Positions 44,930 through 56,215 of a DNA stretch of 64,000 nt are shown one piece after another (within the stretch, counting starts at the first letter, position 1; each line of letters opens with the position of its first letter). The notes below the pieces were generated by a model that was given only the letters and a program-made list of their open reading frames with translations, did no database searches and was not told the DNA's origin. Source of the DNA: Dallia pectoralis (lineage: Eukaryota > Chordata > Actinopteri > Esociformes > Umbridae); NCBI GenBank assembly GCA_029465975.1, contig CM055745.1:10157028-10221027 (forward strand). The letters run 5' to 3'. The translations under genes were made by a program, and so were the position numbers.

Positions 44930-47618
44930 ACTGTTAGTGAGTTCAAGTAGACCGTGTCCTGATGCTCTGGATTTAACATCTGTTATAATAACTGTTAGTG
45001 AGTCTGGTGGACCGTGTCCTGATGCTCTGGATTTAACATCTGTTATAATAACTGTTAGTGAGTCTGGTAGACAGTGTCCTGATGCTCTGGATTTAACATC
45101 TGTTGTAATATCTGTTAGTGAGTGTGGTAGACCGTGTCCTGATGCTCTGGATTTAACATCTGTTATAATAACTGTTAGTGAGTCTGGTAGACCGTGTCCT
45201 GATGCTCTGGATTTAACATCTGTTATAATTACTGTTAATGAGTCTGGTAGAACGTGTCCTGATGCTCTGGATTTAACAGCTGTTATAATAACTGTTAGTG
45301 AGTCTAGTAGACGGTGTCCTGATCCTCTGGATTTAACATCTGTTATAATAACTGTTAGTGAGTCTGGTAGACCGTGTCCTGATGCTCTGGATTTAACATC
45401 TGTTATAGTAACTGTTAGTGAGTCTGGTAGACCGTGTCCTGATGCTCTGGATTTAACATCTGTTATAATAACTGTTAGTGAGTCTGGTAGACCATGTCCT
45501 GATGCTCTGGATTTAACATCTGTTATAATAACTGTTAGTGAGTCTGGTAGACCGTGTCCTGATGCTCTGGATTTAACATCTGTTATAATAACTGTTAGTG
45601 AGTCTGGTAGACCGTGTCCTGATGCTCTAGATTTAACATCTGTTATAATAACTGTTAGTGAGTCTGGTAGACCGTGTCCTGGTGCTCTGGATTTAACATC
45701 TGTTATAATAACTGTTAGTGAGTCTGGTAGACCGTGTCCTGATGCTCTGGATTTAACATCTGTTATAATAACTGTTAGTGAGTCTGGTAGACCGTGTCCT
45801 GATGCTCTGGATTTAACATCTGTTATAATAGCTGTGAGTCTGGTAGACCGTGTCCTGATGCTCTGGATTTAATATCTGTTATAATAACTGTTAGTGAGTC
45901 TGGTAGACCGTGTCCTGATGCTCTGGATTTAACATCTGTTATAATAACTGTTAGTGAGTCTGGTAGACCGTGTCCTGATGCTCTGGATTTAACATCTGTT
46001 ATAATAACTGTTAGTGAGTCTGGTAGACCGTGTCCTGATGCTCTGGATTTAACATATGTTATAGTAACTGTTAGTGAGTCTGGTAGACCGTGTCCTGATG
46101 CTCTGGATTTAACATCTGTTATAATAACTGTTAGTGAGTCTGGTAGACCATGTCCTGATGCTCTGGATTTAACATCTGTTATAATAACTGTTAGTGAGTC
46201 TGGTAGACCGTGTCCTGATGCTCTGGATTTAACATCTGTTATAATAACTGTTAGTGAGTCTGGTAGACCGTGTCCTGATGCTCTGGATTTAACATCTGTT
46301 ATAATAACTGTTAGTGAGTCTGGTAGACCATGTCCTGATGCTCTGGATTTAACATCTGTTATAATAACTGTTAGTGAGTCTGGTAGACCGTGTCCTGATG
46401 CTCTGGATTTAACATCTGTTATAATAACTGTTAGTGAGTCTGGTAGACCGTGTCCTGATGCTCTGGATTTAACATCTGTTATAATAGCTGTGAGTGTGGT
46501 AGACCGTGTCCTGATGCTCTGGATTTAATATCTGTTATAATAACTGTTAGTGAGTCTGGTAGACCGTGTCCTGATGCTCTGGATTTAACATCTGTTATAA
46601 TAACTGTTAGTGAGTCTGGTAGACCGTGTCCTGATGCTCTGGATTTAACATCTGTTATAATAACTGTTAGTGAGTCTGGTAGACCGTGTCCTGATGCTCT
46701 GGATTTAACATCTGTTATAATAACTGTTAGTGAGTCTGGTAGACCGTGTCCTGATGCTCTGGATTTAACATCTGTTATAATAACTGTTAGTGAGTCTGGT
46801 AGACCGTGTCCTGATGCTCTGGATTTAACATCTGTTATAATAACTGTTAGTGAGTCTGGTAGATCGTGTCCTGACGCTCTGGATTTAACATCTGTTATAA
46901 TAACTGTTAGTGAGTCTGGTAGACCGTATCCTGATGCTCTGGATTTAACATCTGTTATAATAAATGTTAGTGAGTCTGGTAGACCGTGTCCTGATGCTCT
47001 GGATTTAACATCTGTTATAATAACTGTTAGTGAGTCTAGTAGATGGGGTCCTGATGCTCTGGATTTAACATCTGCTATAATAACTGTTAGTGAGTCTGGT
47101 AGACCGTGTCCTAATGCTCTGGATTTAACATCTGTTATAATAACTGTTAGTGAGTCTGGTAGACCGTGTCCTGATGCTCTGGATTTAACATCTGGTATAA
47201 TAACTGTTAGTGAGTCTGGTAGACCGTGTCCTGATGCTCTGGATTTAACATCTGTTATATCAACTGTTAGTGAGTCTGGTAGACCGTGTCCTGATGCTCT
47301 GGATTTAACATCTGGTATAATAACTGTTAGTGAGTCTGGTAGACCGTGTCCTGATGCTCTGGATTTAACATCTGTTATAATAACTGTTAGTGGGTCTGGT
47401 AGACCGTGTCCTGATGCTCTGGATTTAACATCTGTTATAATAGCTGTGAGTCTGGTAGACCGTGTCCTGATGCTCTGGATTTAATATCTGTTATAATAAC
47501 TGTTAGTGAGTCTGGTAGACCGTGTCCTGATGCTCTGGATTTAACATCTGTTATAATAACTGTTAGTGAGTCTGGTAGACCGTGTCCTGATGCTCTGGAT
47601 TTAACATCTGTTATAATA
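44930..47618. repeat. 60-bp minisatellite, array C (about 45 units)
   Basis: About 45 units with three 56-bp variants at about 45829, 46486 and 47441. Each starts a short block with AATATCTG, a higher-order structure. The 4-bp deletion shifts frame, so the plus-strand ORF ends at 45872. Confidence 0.95.
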
Positions 47619-48490
47619 ACTTTTGTTTGGTCCAGTCAGTTGATGTAAACTGTAAAGTGTTATTTACTTGCTAAATTTAAATACTAAATTAATAATATTA
47701 TATAAATGTAGACTGACTAATTAAAATAGCAGAATATGGTTGACGTCCATTTCACTATACAACTGATTCACTCCCTATTTGAGAATATGGATGATTAACT
47801 TAAATAAAGTAGCAGCACTTACTTTAATACTGATAATTACTTACTCCAAGTTGTTGTTCTCTCTGCTTTGGTTTTATAATAATTAATATGAAATCATTTG
47901 GTTAGAGCTTTTTCTGTTGAAAAATAAAAAACATATACTGCTCCGTCAGAACAAAATGGATACTGAACGGGTAATTAACCTTTGATTTCAACTCTGCTAC
48001 CTGTCCCCTCCCCCAAACATGTATTAAATAAGTAACTTATGTACAGGGAGCTAACAGACCTTTGATCTCAGTCGTTGCAGCTCATCAAAGTCTATTATTG
48101 GTCAAATGCACCTAATAACATAGAGCCATTCTGAACAATGACATTATTGTGACACATCACACAACATCTACACAGTAATAATTTAAGAAAATATTAATCA
48201 AGAATAATATCAAAAGTAAACATACAAAAATAACAACTATAGTAGCAATTGTAGCAATGTTTATAAAAATATGAAAAATACACATACAATAAAAAATGGG
48301 GAATATGGACAACATTAAAACAAGTACTATGACTTTAAGAATAACCTTGCATTGAAAAGGGTATATTAAAATATACTTATGTGTATTTAAAATATATGGA
48401 AAGTGACCAGAACATAAACACTTTTAGTGATCAAGATGATCAGTATATTAATGTTTCATAATATAGAAGTCTTATGCCCTTGGTATAAAG
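47619..48490. repeat. Spacer 2: second orphan copy of the NLR 5' flank
   Basis: Duplicate of 44059-44929 with a shift of 3561 bp. Contains the same AACAAAATGGATACTGAACG stretch and empty hAT site (about 48109). Confidence 0.75.
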
Positions 48491-50274
48491 ACTGTTAGTG
48501 AGTTCAAGTAGACCGTGTCCTGATGCTCTGGATTTAACATCTGTTATAATAACTGTTAGTGAGTCTGGTGGACCCTGTCCTGATGCTCTGGATTTAACAT
48601 CTGTTATAATAACTGTTAGTGAGTCTGGTAGACCGTGTCCTGATGCTCTGGATTTAACATCTGTTATAATAACTGTTAGTGAGTCTGGTAGACCGTGTCC
48701 TGATGCTCTGGATTTAACATCTGTTATAATTACTGTTAATGAGTCTGGTAGAACGTGTCCTGATGCTCTGGATTTAACAGCTGTTATAATAACTGTTAGT
48801 GAGTCTAGTAGACCGTGTCCTGATGCTCTGGATTTAACATCTGTTATAATAACTGTTAGTGAGTCTGGTAGACCGTGTCCTGATGCTCTGGATTTAACAT
48901 CTGTTATAATAACTGTTAGTGAGTCTGGTAGACCGTGTCCTGATGCTCTGGATTTAACATCTGTTATAATAACTGTTAGTGGGTCTGGTAGACCGTGTCC
49001 TGATGCTCTGGATTTAACATCTGTTATAATAACTGTTAGTGAGTCTGGTAGACCGTGTCCTGATGCTCTGGATTTAACATCTGTTATAATAACTGTTAGT
49101 GAGTCTGGTAGACCGTGTCCTGATCCTCTGGATTTAACATCTGTTATAATAACTGTTAGTGAGTCTGGTAGACCGTGTCCTGATGCTCTGGATTTAACAT
49201 CTGTTATAATAACTGTTAGTGAGTCTGGTAGACCGTGTCCTGATGCTCTGGATTTAACATCTGTTATAATAACTGTTAGTGAGTCTGGTAGACCGTGTCC
49301 TGATGCTCTGGATTTAACATCTGTTATAATAACTGTTAGTGAGTCTGGTAGACCGTGTCCTGATGCTCTGGATTTAACATCAGTTATAATAACTGTTAGT
49401 GTGTCTGGTAGACCGTGTCCTGATGCTCTGGATTTAACATCTGTTATAATAACTGTTAGTGAGTCTGGTACACCGTGTCCTGATGCTCTGGATTTAACAT
49501 CTGTTATAATAACTGTTAGTGAGTCTGGTAGACCGTGTCCTGATGCTCTGGATTTAACATCTGTTATAATAACTGTTAGTGAGTCTGGTAGACCGTGTCC
49601 TGATGCTCTGTATTTAACATCTGTTATAATAACTGTTAGTGAGTCTGGTAGACCATGTCCTGATGCTCTGGATTTAACATCTGTTATAATAACTGTTAGT
49701 GAGTCTGGTAGACCGTGTCCTGATGCTCTGGATTTAACATCTGTTATAATAACTGTTAGTGAGTCTGGTAGACCATGTCCTGATGCTCTGGATTTAACAT
49801 CTGTTATAATAACTGTTAGTGAGTCTGGTAGACTGTGTCCTGACGCTCTGGATTTAACATCTGTTATATTAACTGTTAGTGAGTCTGGTAGACCGTGTCC
49901 TGATGCTCTGGATTTAACATCTGTTATAATAACTGTTAGTGAGTCTGGTAGACCGTGTCCTGATGCTCTGGATTTAACATCTGTTATAATAACTGTTAGT
50001 GAGTCTGGTAGACCGTGTCCTGATGCTCTGGATTTAACATCTGTTATAATAACTGTTAGTGAGTCTGGTAGACCGTGTCCTAATGCTCTGGATTTAACAT
50101 CTGTTATATTAACTGTTAGTGAGTCTGGTAGACCGTGTCCTAATGCTCTGGATTTAACATCTGTTATATTAACTGTTAGTGAGTCTGGTAGACCGTGTCC
50201 TGATGCTCTGGATTTAACATCTGTTATAATAACTGTTAGTGAGTCTGGTAGACCGTGTCCTGATGCTCTGGATT
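48491..50274. repeat. 60-bp minisatellite, array D (about 30 units)
   Basis: About 29.7 units with no 56-bp variant, hence continuous open frames on both strands (598 and 635 codons). The plus frame has no ATG start. The first units carry the same private variants as array C (GTTCAAGTAG first unit; TTACTGTTAATGAG unit), so the duplication includes the array start. Confidence 0.95.
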
Positions 50275-50279
50275 TGTGT

Positions 50280-51355
50280 GTGTGGGGGGGGTGAGTGTGT
50301 GTGTATAATATGAATAATGATGTGTAATATTGTGTCACATCCATCAAATGTGTGTGTATAATATGAATGATGATGTGTAATATTGTGTCTCATCCATCAG
50401 ATGTGTGTGTATAATATGAATGATGATGTGTAATATTGTGTCTCATCCATCAGATGTGTGTGTGTATAATATGAATGATGATGTGTAATATTGTGTCTCA
50501 TCCATCAGATGTGTGTGTGTATAATATGAATGATGATGTGTAATATTGTATGTCATCCATTAGATGTGTGTATGTATAATATGAATGATGATGTGTAATA
50601 TTATGTCTCATCCATCAGATGTGTGTGTATAATATGAATGATGATGTGTAATATTGTGTCTCATCCATCAGATGTGTGTGTGTATAATATGAATGATGAT
50701 GTGTAATATTGTATGTCATCCATTAGATGTGTGTGTATAATATGAATGATGATGTGTAATATTATGTCTCATCCATCAGATGTGTGTGTATAATATGAAT
50801 GATGATGTGTAATATTGTGTCTCATCCATCAGATGTGTGTGTATAATATGAATTATGATGTGTAATATTGTGTCTCATCCATCAGATGTGTGTATAATAT
50901 TGTATCTCATCCATCAGATGTGTGTGTATAATATGAATGATGATGTGTAATATTGTGTCTCATCCATCAGATGTGTGTGTGTAATATGAATGATGATGTG
51001 TAATATTGTGTCTCATCCATCAGATGTGTGTGTGTAATATGAATGATGATGTGTAATATTGTGTCTCATCCATCAGATGTGTGTGTATAATATGAATGAT
51101 GATGTGTAATATTGTGTCTCATCCATCAGATGTGTGTGTATAATATGAATGATGATGTGCAATATTGTATCTCATCCATCAGATGTGTGTGTATAATATG
51201 AATGATGATGTGTAATATTGTGTCTCATCCATCAGATGTGTGTGTGTAATATGAATGATGATGTGTAATATTGTGTCTCATCCATCAGATGTGTGTGTGT
51301 AATATGAATGATGATGTGTAATATTGTGTCTCATCCATCAGATGTGTGTATAATA
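50280..51355. repeat. About 53-bp minisatellite (about 20 units)
   Basis: Units containing AATATGAATGATGATGTG and CTCATCCATCAGATGTGTG. Length varies by GT number (51-57 bp), plus two shortened units (about 50889 and 51345). Confidence 0.95.
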
Positions 51356-51397
51356 TTGTATCTCAGCAGTACAAACACCAAGGCTGTCACATGGCTA

Positions 51398-51645
51398 CTT
51401 GTTCCCTCCTTTTAACAGCGCTACAGCCTCCCATACATGGTGACTTGTTCCCTCCTTTTAACAGCGCTACAGCCTCCCATACATGGTGACTTGTTCCCTC
51501 CTTTTAACAGCGCTACAGCCTCCCATACATGGTGACTTGTTCCCTCCTTTTAACAGCGCTACAGCCTCCCAGACATGGTGACTTGTTCCGTCCTTTTAAC
51601 AGCGCTACAGCCTCCCATACATGGTGACTTGTTCCGTCCTTTTAA
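51398..51645. repeat. 46-bp minisatellite (5-6 units)
   Basis: Units of 46 bp containing CTTGTTCCCTCCTTTTAACA and GCTACAGCCTCCCATACATG. Confidence 0.93.
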
Positions 51646-52000
51646 GTGACAGGTTGTAAACGTAACTTGTTATATTTCTCCATATTATCCCCAAACAAAT
51701 GTGTCTAGATATCGAGTTAGTACCCATCTTTCATATCAGAGCCGATAGTGTCCAGGGTGGGTAAGGTGACCAGTGGCGGCTCCAGAGATGTTCTGTTGCA
51801 GGTGCTATGGGGATGCTCAACACTTAAGAGAAGGTGCTTCGGTTTTGGGGTGTTTCATTATGTAGTTCGCATCGGACCACCCTTTGTAGACACGCGTACA
51901 CGCCCGCATTAACTATTTTGTTCCGCGACTATAAGCATATATATCTGTTGTCCTCACCACTAAAGTGGTGGTGACAAAAGATCAGATGAAAAAAACTTTG
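51646..52000. other. Unannotated sequence
   Basis: No ORF or repeat recognised. Confidence 0.4.
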
Positions 52001-52447
52001 TGTAACACTCCAGACTTTGCGGTCCCTCTTCAGGCCAGTGTTGGCATTTTCCCATGCCTGCAGAGCGGGAGGATCAAGGACATGCTATGCACCTGGATGA
52101 GAGTCACACCTGTTCTGTGTTAGGTCATTAGTCTGTGTATTTAAGTCCTGTCTGTCTGTCAGTGTCGGTTATTGTAAATGTCATTGGATGTAGTTCTCGT
52201 GAGTAGTGTTCTGTGTTAGGTCATTAGTCTGTGTATTTAAGTCCTGTCTTGTCTGTCTGTCAGTGTCGGTTATTGTAAATGTCATTGGATGTACGTCTCG
52301 TGAGTAGTGTTCTGTGTTCCCTGTACGAGGTAGAGTTTGATTTACGCCCGTTAGTTGGCGGAATAAAATATACATATATATATATATATTTATTCTCTGC
52401 GTTTGAGTCTGCCTGCTGCCTGCACCCCTGATTCGTGACACATTACA
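52001..52447 (+). mobile_element. LTR-like block with an internally duplicated promoter segment
   Basis: Begins TGTAACACTCC and ends CACATTACA (5-bp inverted ends TGTAA/TTACA). A segment of about 110 bp with TGTGTATTTAAGTCCTGTCT is present twice (about 52120-52215 and 52216-52320), giving two TATTTAAG boxes, followed by AATAAAATA (about 52362). No target duplication was confirmed. Confidence 0.5.
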
Positions 52448-52845
52448 GCAGGACGGGAAAAATATTGCGTAGGCCATCCACAGCGTGAGTTTTTCTAGCC
52501 GATATTTGGAACCTGTCACATTAATGTTTCCATGGTGACGCGACATTGCTTGTCACGTGACACAGCGCAACTACAGCACAGCGCTGAATGAATGATGATG
52601 TTTCTTTCTGTATCTAAATTGCATTGCAGGTTTTATTTTTATTCTGTTTCTTTTTCAAAAATGCGTCACAGCATTTGCTGCCGTATCAATACATAATCAC
52701 CCGTATCGATACGTGAATCAGCAAGGAATGCTTCACAATATATTGCTGTATTGATATTTCTTGTTCAATGTGCCCCTTTTATACTTTGAGCACCTGCCCC
52801 TCCTAAGGTCTCTGCATGTCCCTGGATCTCAGTACCCTCTTGTAA
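52448..52845. other. Unannotated sequence before the retroviral remnant
   Basis: Includes two CGTATCGATACGTGAATCAG-like copies (about 52680-52725). No gene recognised. Confidence 0.35.
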
Positions 52846-52849
52846 GGAA

Positions 52850-53437
52850 GCTATTGAAGGGATTTCTATGTTTCATGATTCCCTGGCAGGGAGGGGTGCC
52901 ATAACACCAATTCCTGGTTCTCTGTGTAACACAGCAATTCTTCCTATCCGATAAGGAAAATGGTGATTGGCGGAATGTGCAGGATTTTAGATCTGTTAAT
53001 GATGCAATACATGCTCGTTTCCCTCTTGTCCCCAGTCCTGTTACTGTTTTATCTGATGTGCCATCAACAGCAAATTGGTTTTCTGTGATTGATTTAGCTA
53101 ATGTCTGTGAAAAAAATGGGTTCATGTCTTCTGTTTTAACACAGGACCACGGTGGGAAGCAGCGGCCAGTGGCATACTATTCCAAGCGGTTGGATGTGGT
53201 CTCTCTGGCTCTAGTCTGCTGCCTAAGAGCTGCAGCTACTGAGGCAGTGCTAGCTTTTGCAGACATTGTTGTCATGTGCCCTCTCACTGTTCATGTTCCA
53301 CCTGCTGTTCATTCACTCATATCACAGGCTAAGACAGCACATTTGCACCCTGCTAGGTTACTGCACTATCAAAACATTCTTCTGACAATGTCTCATGTTA
53401 CACTGAAGAGATGCACTGTTTCTTTTGCCTACAGATG
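52850..53437 (+). pseudogene. Endogenous retrovirus: reverse transcriptase remnant, catalytic core deleted
   Basis: Old retroviral pol in a fish genome, gamma/epsilon-like by gene order and motif style. The fingers region is recognisable ([20 protein letters not shown], starting about 52979). It then jumps near 53100-53120 directly to the connection region ([12 protein letters not shown], about 53161). The palm with the catalytic aspartate motif is absent. Upstream there is a frame change near 52950. It cannot encode an active polymerase. Confidence 0.75.
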
Positions 53438-53499
53438 AGGATGGTGACCCTCACAACTGTGCAGCCATAGTGGAAGAAGTCAGCAAGCCACGACCCGAC

Positions 53500-55149
53500 C
53501 TCTCAGACACCTGAGATAATGTTGACCTGGAGTTTTTTGTAGATGGCTCTGCCCAGCGTTCTCCCACAGGGGAGCCCTAGGTTGCATATCCCGTCACTTC
53601 AGCAGTAGAGGTTGTTGAAAGTGCTAAATTACCACCACACCTGCCTGCTCAGGCAGCAGAATTGTTTGCACTCACCAGAGCATGTATACTAGCTGAAAAT
53701 CATTCTGTAAACATCTACACTGACAGTAGATACGCTTTTGGGGCAGTGCATGACTTTGGTACTTTGTGGCGCCAGCGGGGGTTCCTGACTGCATCAGGTA
53801 AGACAATATGTCACTCAAAGTTGGTTGCAAATCTACTGGATGCTATTTTACTACCTGAGTCTATTTCTGTGTGCAAATGTCAGGCTCACACTAACGCCTC
53901 TGATCCTATCTCTAAAGATAATGCTGTAGCGGACTTGGCTGCTATAGCTGCTGTCACATCTTCTGTCTCCCCCATTCTGCAAATGGTTTCTATGTCTCCA
54001 ATTGATGTGTTCTCGCTTAATGATGTTTCTGACTTACAATCAGGCGCTGACACGGCAGAGGTCTCTCGTTGGAAACGATGGAAGTGTTCTTTTGACCCAA
54101 CCTGGAAGCTCTGGATGGGTCCAAATGACCTTCCAGTTCTTCCGCGTTCCTGTTTCCCCTATGTTGCTAAGTTGGCTCATGGCCAAGACCATGTGTCCAA
54201 AGGTGGGGTTGTGAATATTGTACATAATTTTTGGTTTGTTACAGGTTTCTCTTCATATGCTCGAGACTTCTGTGCAAAATGTGTGATTTGTATGACTAAC
54301 AATGTGGGAAGGGGCACACTGATGCCAATGTCAGCCCACCCACGGCCTGAAGGGCCATTTGCACACTTAATGATGGACTTCATTGAGTTGACTCCATGCC
54401 AGGGGTACAAATATTGCCTGGTAATTGTTGATGCATTTTCTAAGTGGGTAGAAGCATTTCCATGTAAACATGCCTCAGCTATCGCTGTCGCAAAAAACTT
54501 AATGCAGGAAATTATTCCCAGATGGGGCCTTCCCTCAAAACTGACATCTGACAATGGCTCCCATTTTGTAAATAGTGTTGTAGAATGCATCTCCACTAGT
54601 CTGATAGATCTGCGCACACATTGTAGCTATCATCCAGCAGGTGGTGGTTTGGTTGAACGGGCTAATCAGACCCTGAAAATCAAATTGACTAAATTGATGT
54701 CAGAAACAGGGTTGCCATGGGTAACAGTGATGCCACTTGCCTTAATGTACATGCGAGGCAGAGAGCATCACACTACTGGTCACTATGAAACAGGGTTGCC
54801 ATGGGTAACAGTGATGCCACTTGCCTTAATGTACATGCGAGGCAGAGAGCATCACACTACTGGTCACTATGAAACAGGGTTGCCATGGGTAACAGTGATG
54901 CCTCTGGCCTTAATGTACATGCGAGGCAGAGAGCATCACACTACTGGTCACTATGAAACAGGGTTGCCATGGGTAACAGTGATGCCTCTGGCCTTAATGT
55001 ACATGCGAGGCAGAGAGCATCACACTACTGGTCACTATGAAACAGGGTTGCCATGGGTAACAGTGATGCCTCTTGCCTTAATGTCCATGCGAGGCAGAGA
55101 GCATCACACTACTGGTTTTTGCCCTCATGAAGTGCTTACAGGCCAATGA
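53500..55149 (+). pseudogene. Endogenous retrovirus: RNase H and integrase, with a five-fold internal repeat
   Basis: RNase H begins near 53530 (LEFFVDGSA), has an in-frame stop at 53578-53580, and continues (YTDSRYAFGAVHDFG, about 53720). Then come the integrase HHCC-type region (CAKCVIC near 54273), the core with MMDFIELTP (about 54370) and DNGSHF (about 54550), and the glycine-rich GGGLVERANQTLK. Directly after this an 84-bp segment occurs five times in frame (54703-55118) before the core ends near CPHEVLTGQ and a stop at 55149. Usual retroviral integrases have a single copy of this helix-containing segment, so the product would be about 112 residues longer than normal. Confidence 0.82.
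54703..55118. repeat. 84-bp in-frame tandem repeat (5 units) inside the integrase
   Basis: Unit starts GAAACAGGGTTGCCATGGG; starts at 54703, 54787, 54871, 54955 and 55039. 28 codons per unit, with changes at only a few positions (CCACTTGCC versus CCTCTGGCC; TACATG versus TCCATG). Confidence 0.97.
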
Positions 55150-55239
55150 GGATGATCAACACTCCTTTCCCACAGAATAGATTGACTTTGCAAGGATGTG
55201 ACGATGATATGGTAAGTTACTGCGCCTCCCTTAACAATG

Positions 55240-55684
55240 TGTTGAAGTCTATTTTTCCTTCAGGTGAAGGCTGCCCTGCGTGAGCCGAGAGGAGGACCAC
55301 TCCACACGATCAAGCCAGGTGACTGGGTGGTAGTGAGGGACCTCCGGAGGAAGTACTGGCATCACCAGAGGTGGTTGGGACCGTACCAAGTACTGCTGAT
55401 CACCCAGACAGCAGTGAAGGTTGCTGAGAGAGCCACGTGGACAGCCACGCCAGCCAATACAGGAAGGTGCCATACAACCCCGACGAGATTGTACCAACGG
55501 ATGCCGGGACAGCGTTTGCCACGGGGACCCGTGTGTGACGACGACGTCCATCTGAGGATTATGTTTTTTGCCTTCATCGCCACCAGTGTCATCACCATGT
55601 TCATCTATGCCATGAATGGGACGTGGGCGTACAAAGGGAAGGAAGGAGCCGGCAACAGCAGCAACATAGTCCTACGGCAGGACT
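55240..55684 (+). pseudogene. Endogenous retrovirus: integrase C-terminus and start of env
   Basis: The open frame has the integrase C-terminal SH3-like motif (IKPGDWVVVRDLRRKYW, about 55307-55360). Further on in the same frame is a hydrophobic, signal-anchor-like stretch (FFAFIATSVITMFIYA, near 55564-55612), suggesting the env start overlaps or follows pol. The frame runs into the piggyBac-type insertion at TTAA 55685-55688. A frame or stop break separates it from 55149. Confidence 0.65.
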
Positions 55685-56031
55685 TTAACACTAGAAGCGC
55701 CAACAGCCCGCGGGCGTTGCAGTTAGTAATTGAAATAAATATATATTGTTGAAAAGCTACAGCCTCGTCCTTCAATGACTTTTCTTAAATACGTGCATTT
55801 TACCTTGTCCCGTTTTCAGAATTGCAAAATCACAAACCAAACACTATATAAAACTACTATATTCATGTTTTTTGATGCCTAAACTGCCCTCCTGTCGCCA
55901 TAATCCCACGCCGCTGGGCGTTGGTACCCAGGGGCTAATTAGGGTACCCAGACACCGATCACACCTCACAGGGCTTATGACGTCAATGGTTGAATGGGCC
56001 ATACGCAGACAAAAGACTGCGAGATACACAT

Positions 56032-56215
56032 ATGGCGCTTTTCCACTACAAAGAACCAGCTCGACTTGGCCCGACTCGGCTCCGCTCACTTTCGCTCGGT
56101 TCTCCATTGCAGATAGTACCTGCGCAATAGTACCCGGTCGTCATTGCGACGCGGCAGGAAACTGCTGTGACGTAATCTTCTACGTGACGCGGCGACACAC
56201 AGGCTGCGTCCGAAA
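56032..56215. mobile_element. Short MITE-like insertion (GGCGCTTTTCCACTAC type)
   Basis: Begins at GGCGCTTTTCCACTACA, where homology to the short piggyBac copy ends. GC-rich core with CTCGGCTCGACT-like repeats, resembling a common fish hAT-type MITE. Next to it (about 56200-56340) is another block with the GTCCGAAATCACGTACT motif. Confidence 0.5.

Noticed and set aside
44937..45872. 311-codon ORF in array C
   Set aside because: Same 60-bp repeat; ends at a 56-bp variant unit that shifts frame; no ATG start.
48440..50347. 635-codon and 598-codon ORFs on opposite strands
   Set aside because: They are products of a 60-bp tandem repeat without stops; the plus frame lacks an ATG and no domain is recognisable. 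Listed as a repeat, not as genes.
52977..53438. 153-codon ORF as an intact gene
   Set aside because: It is a deleted retroviral reverse transcriptase fragment starting at an internal methionine.
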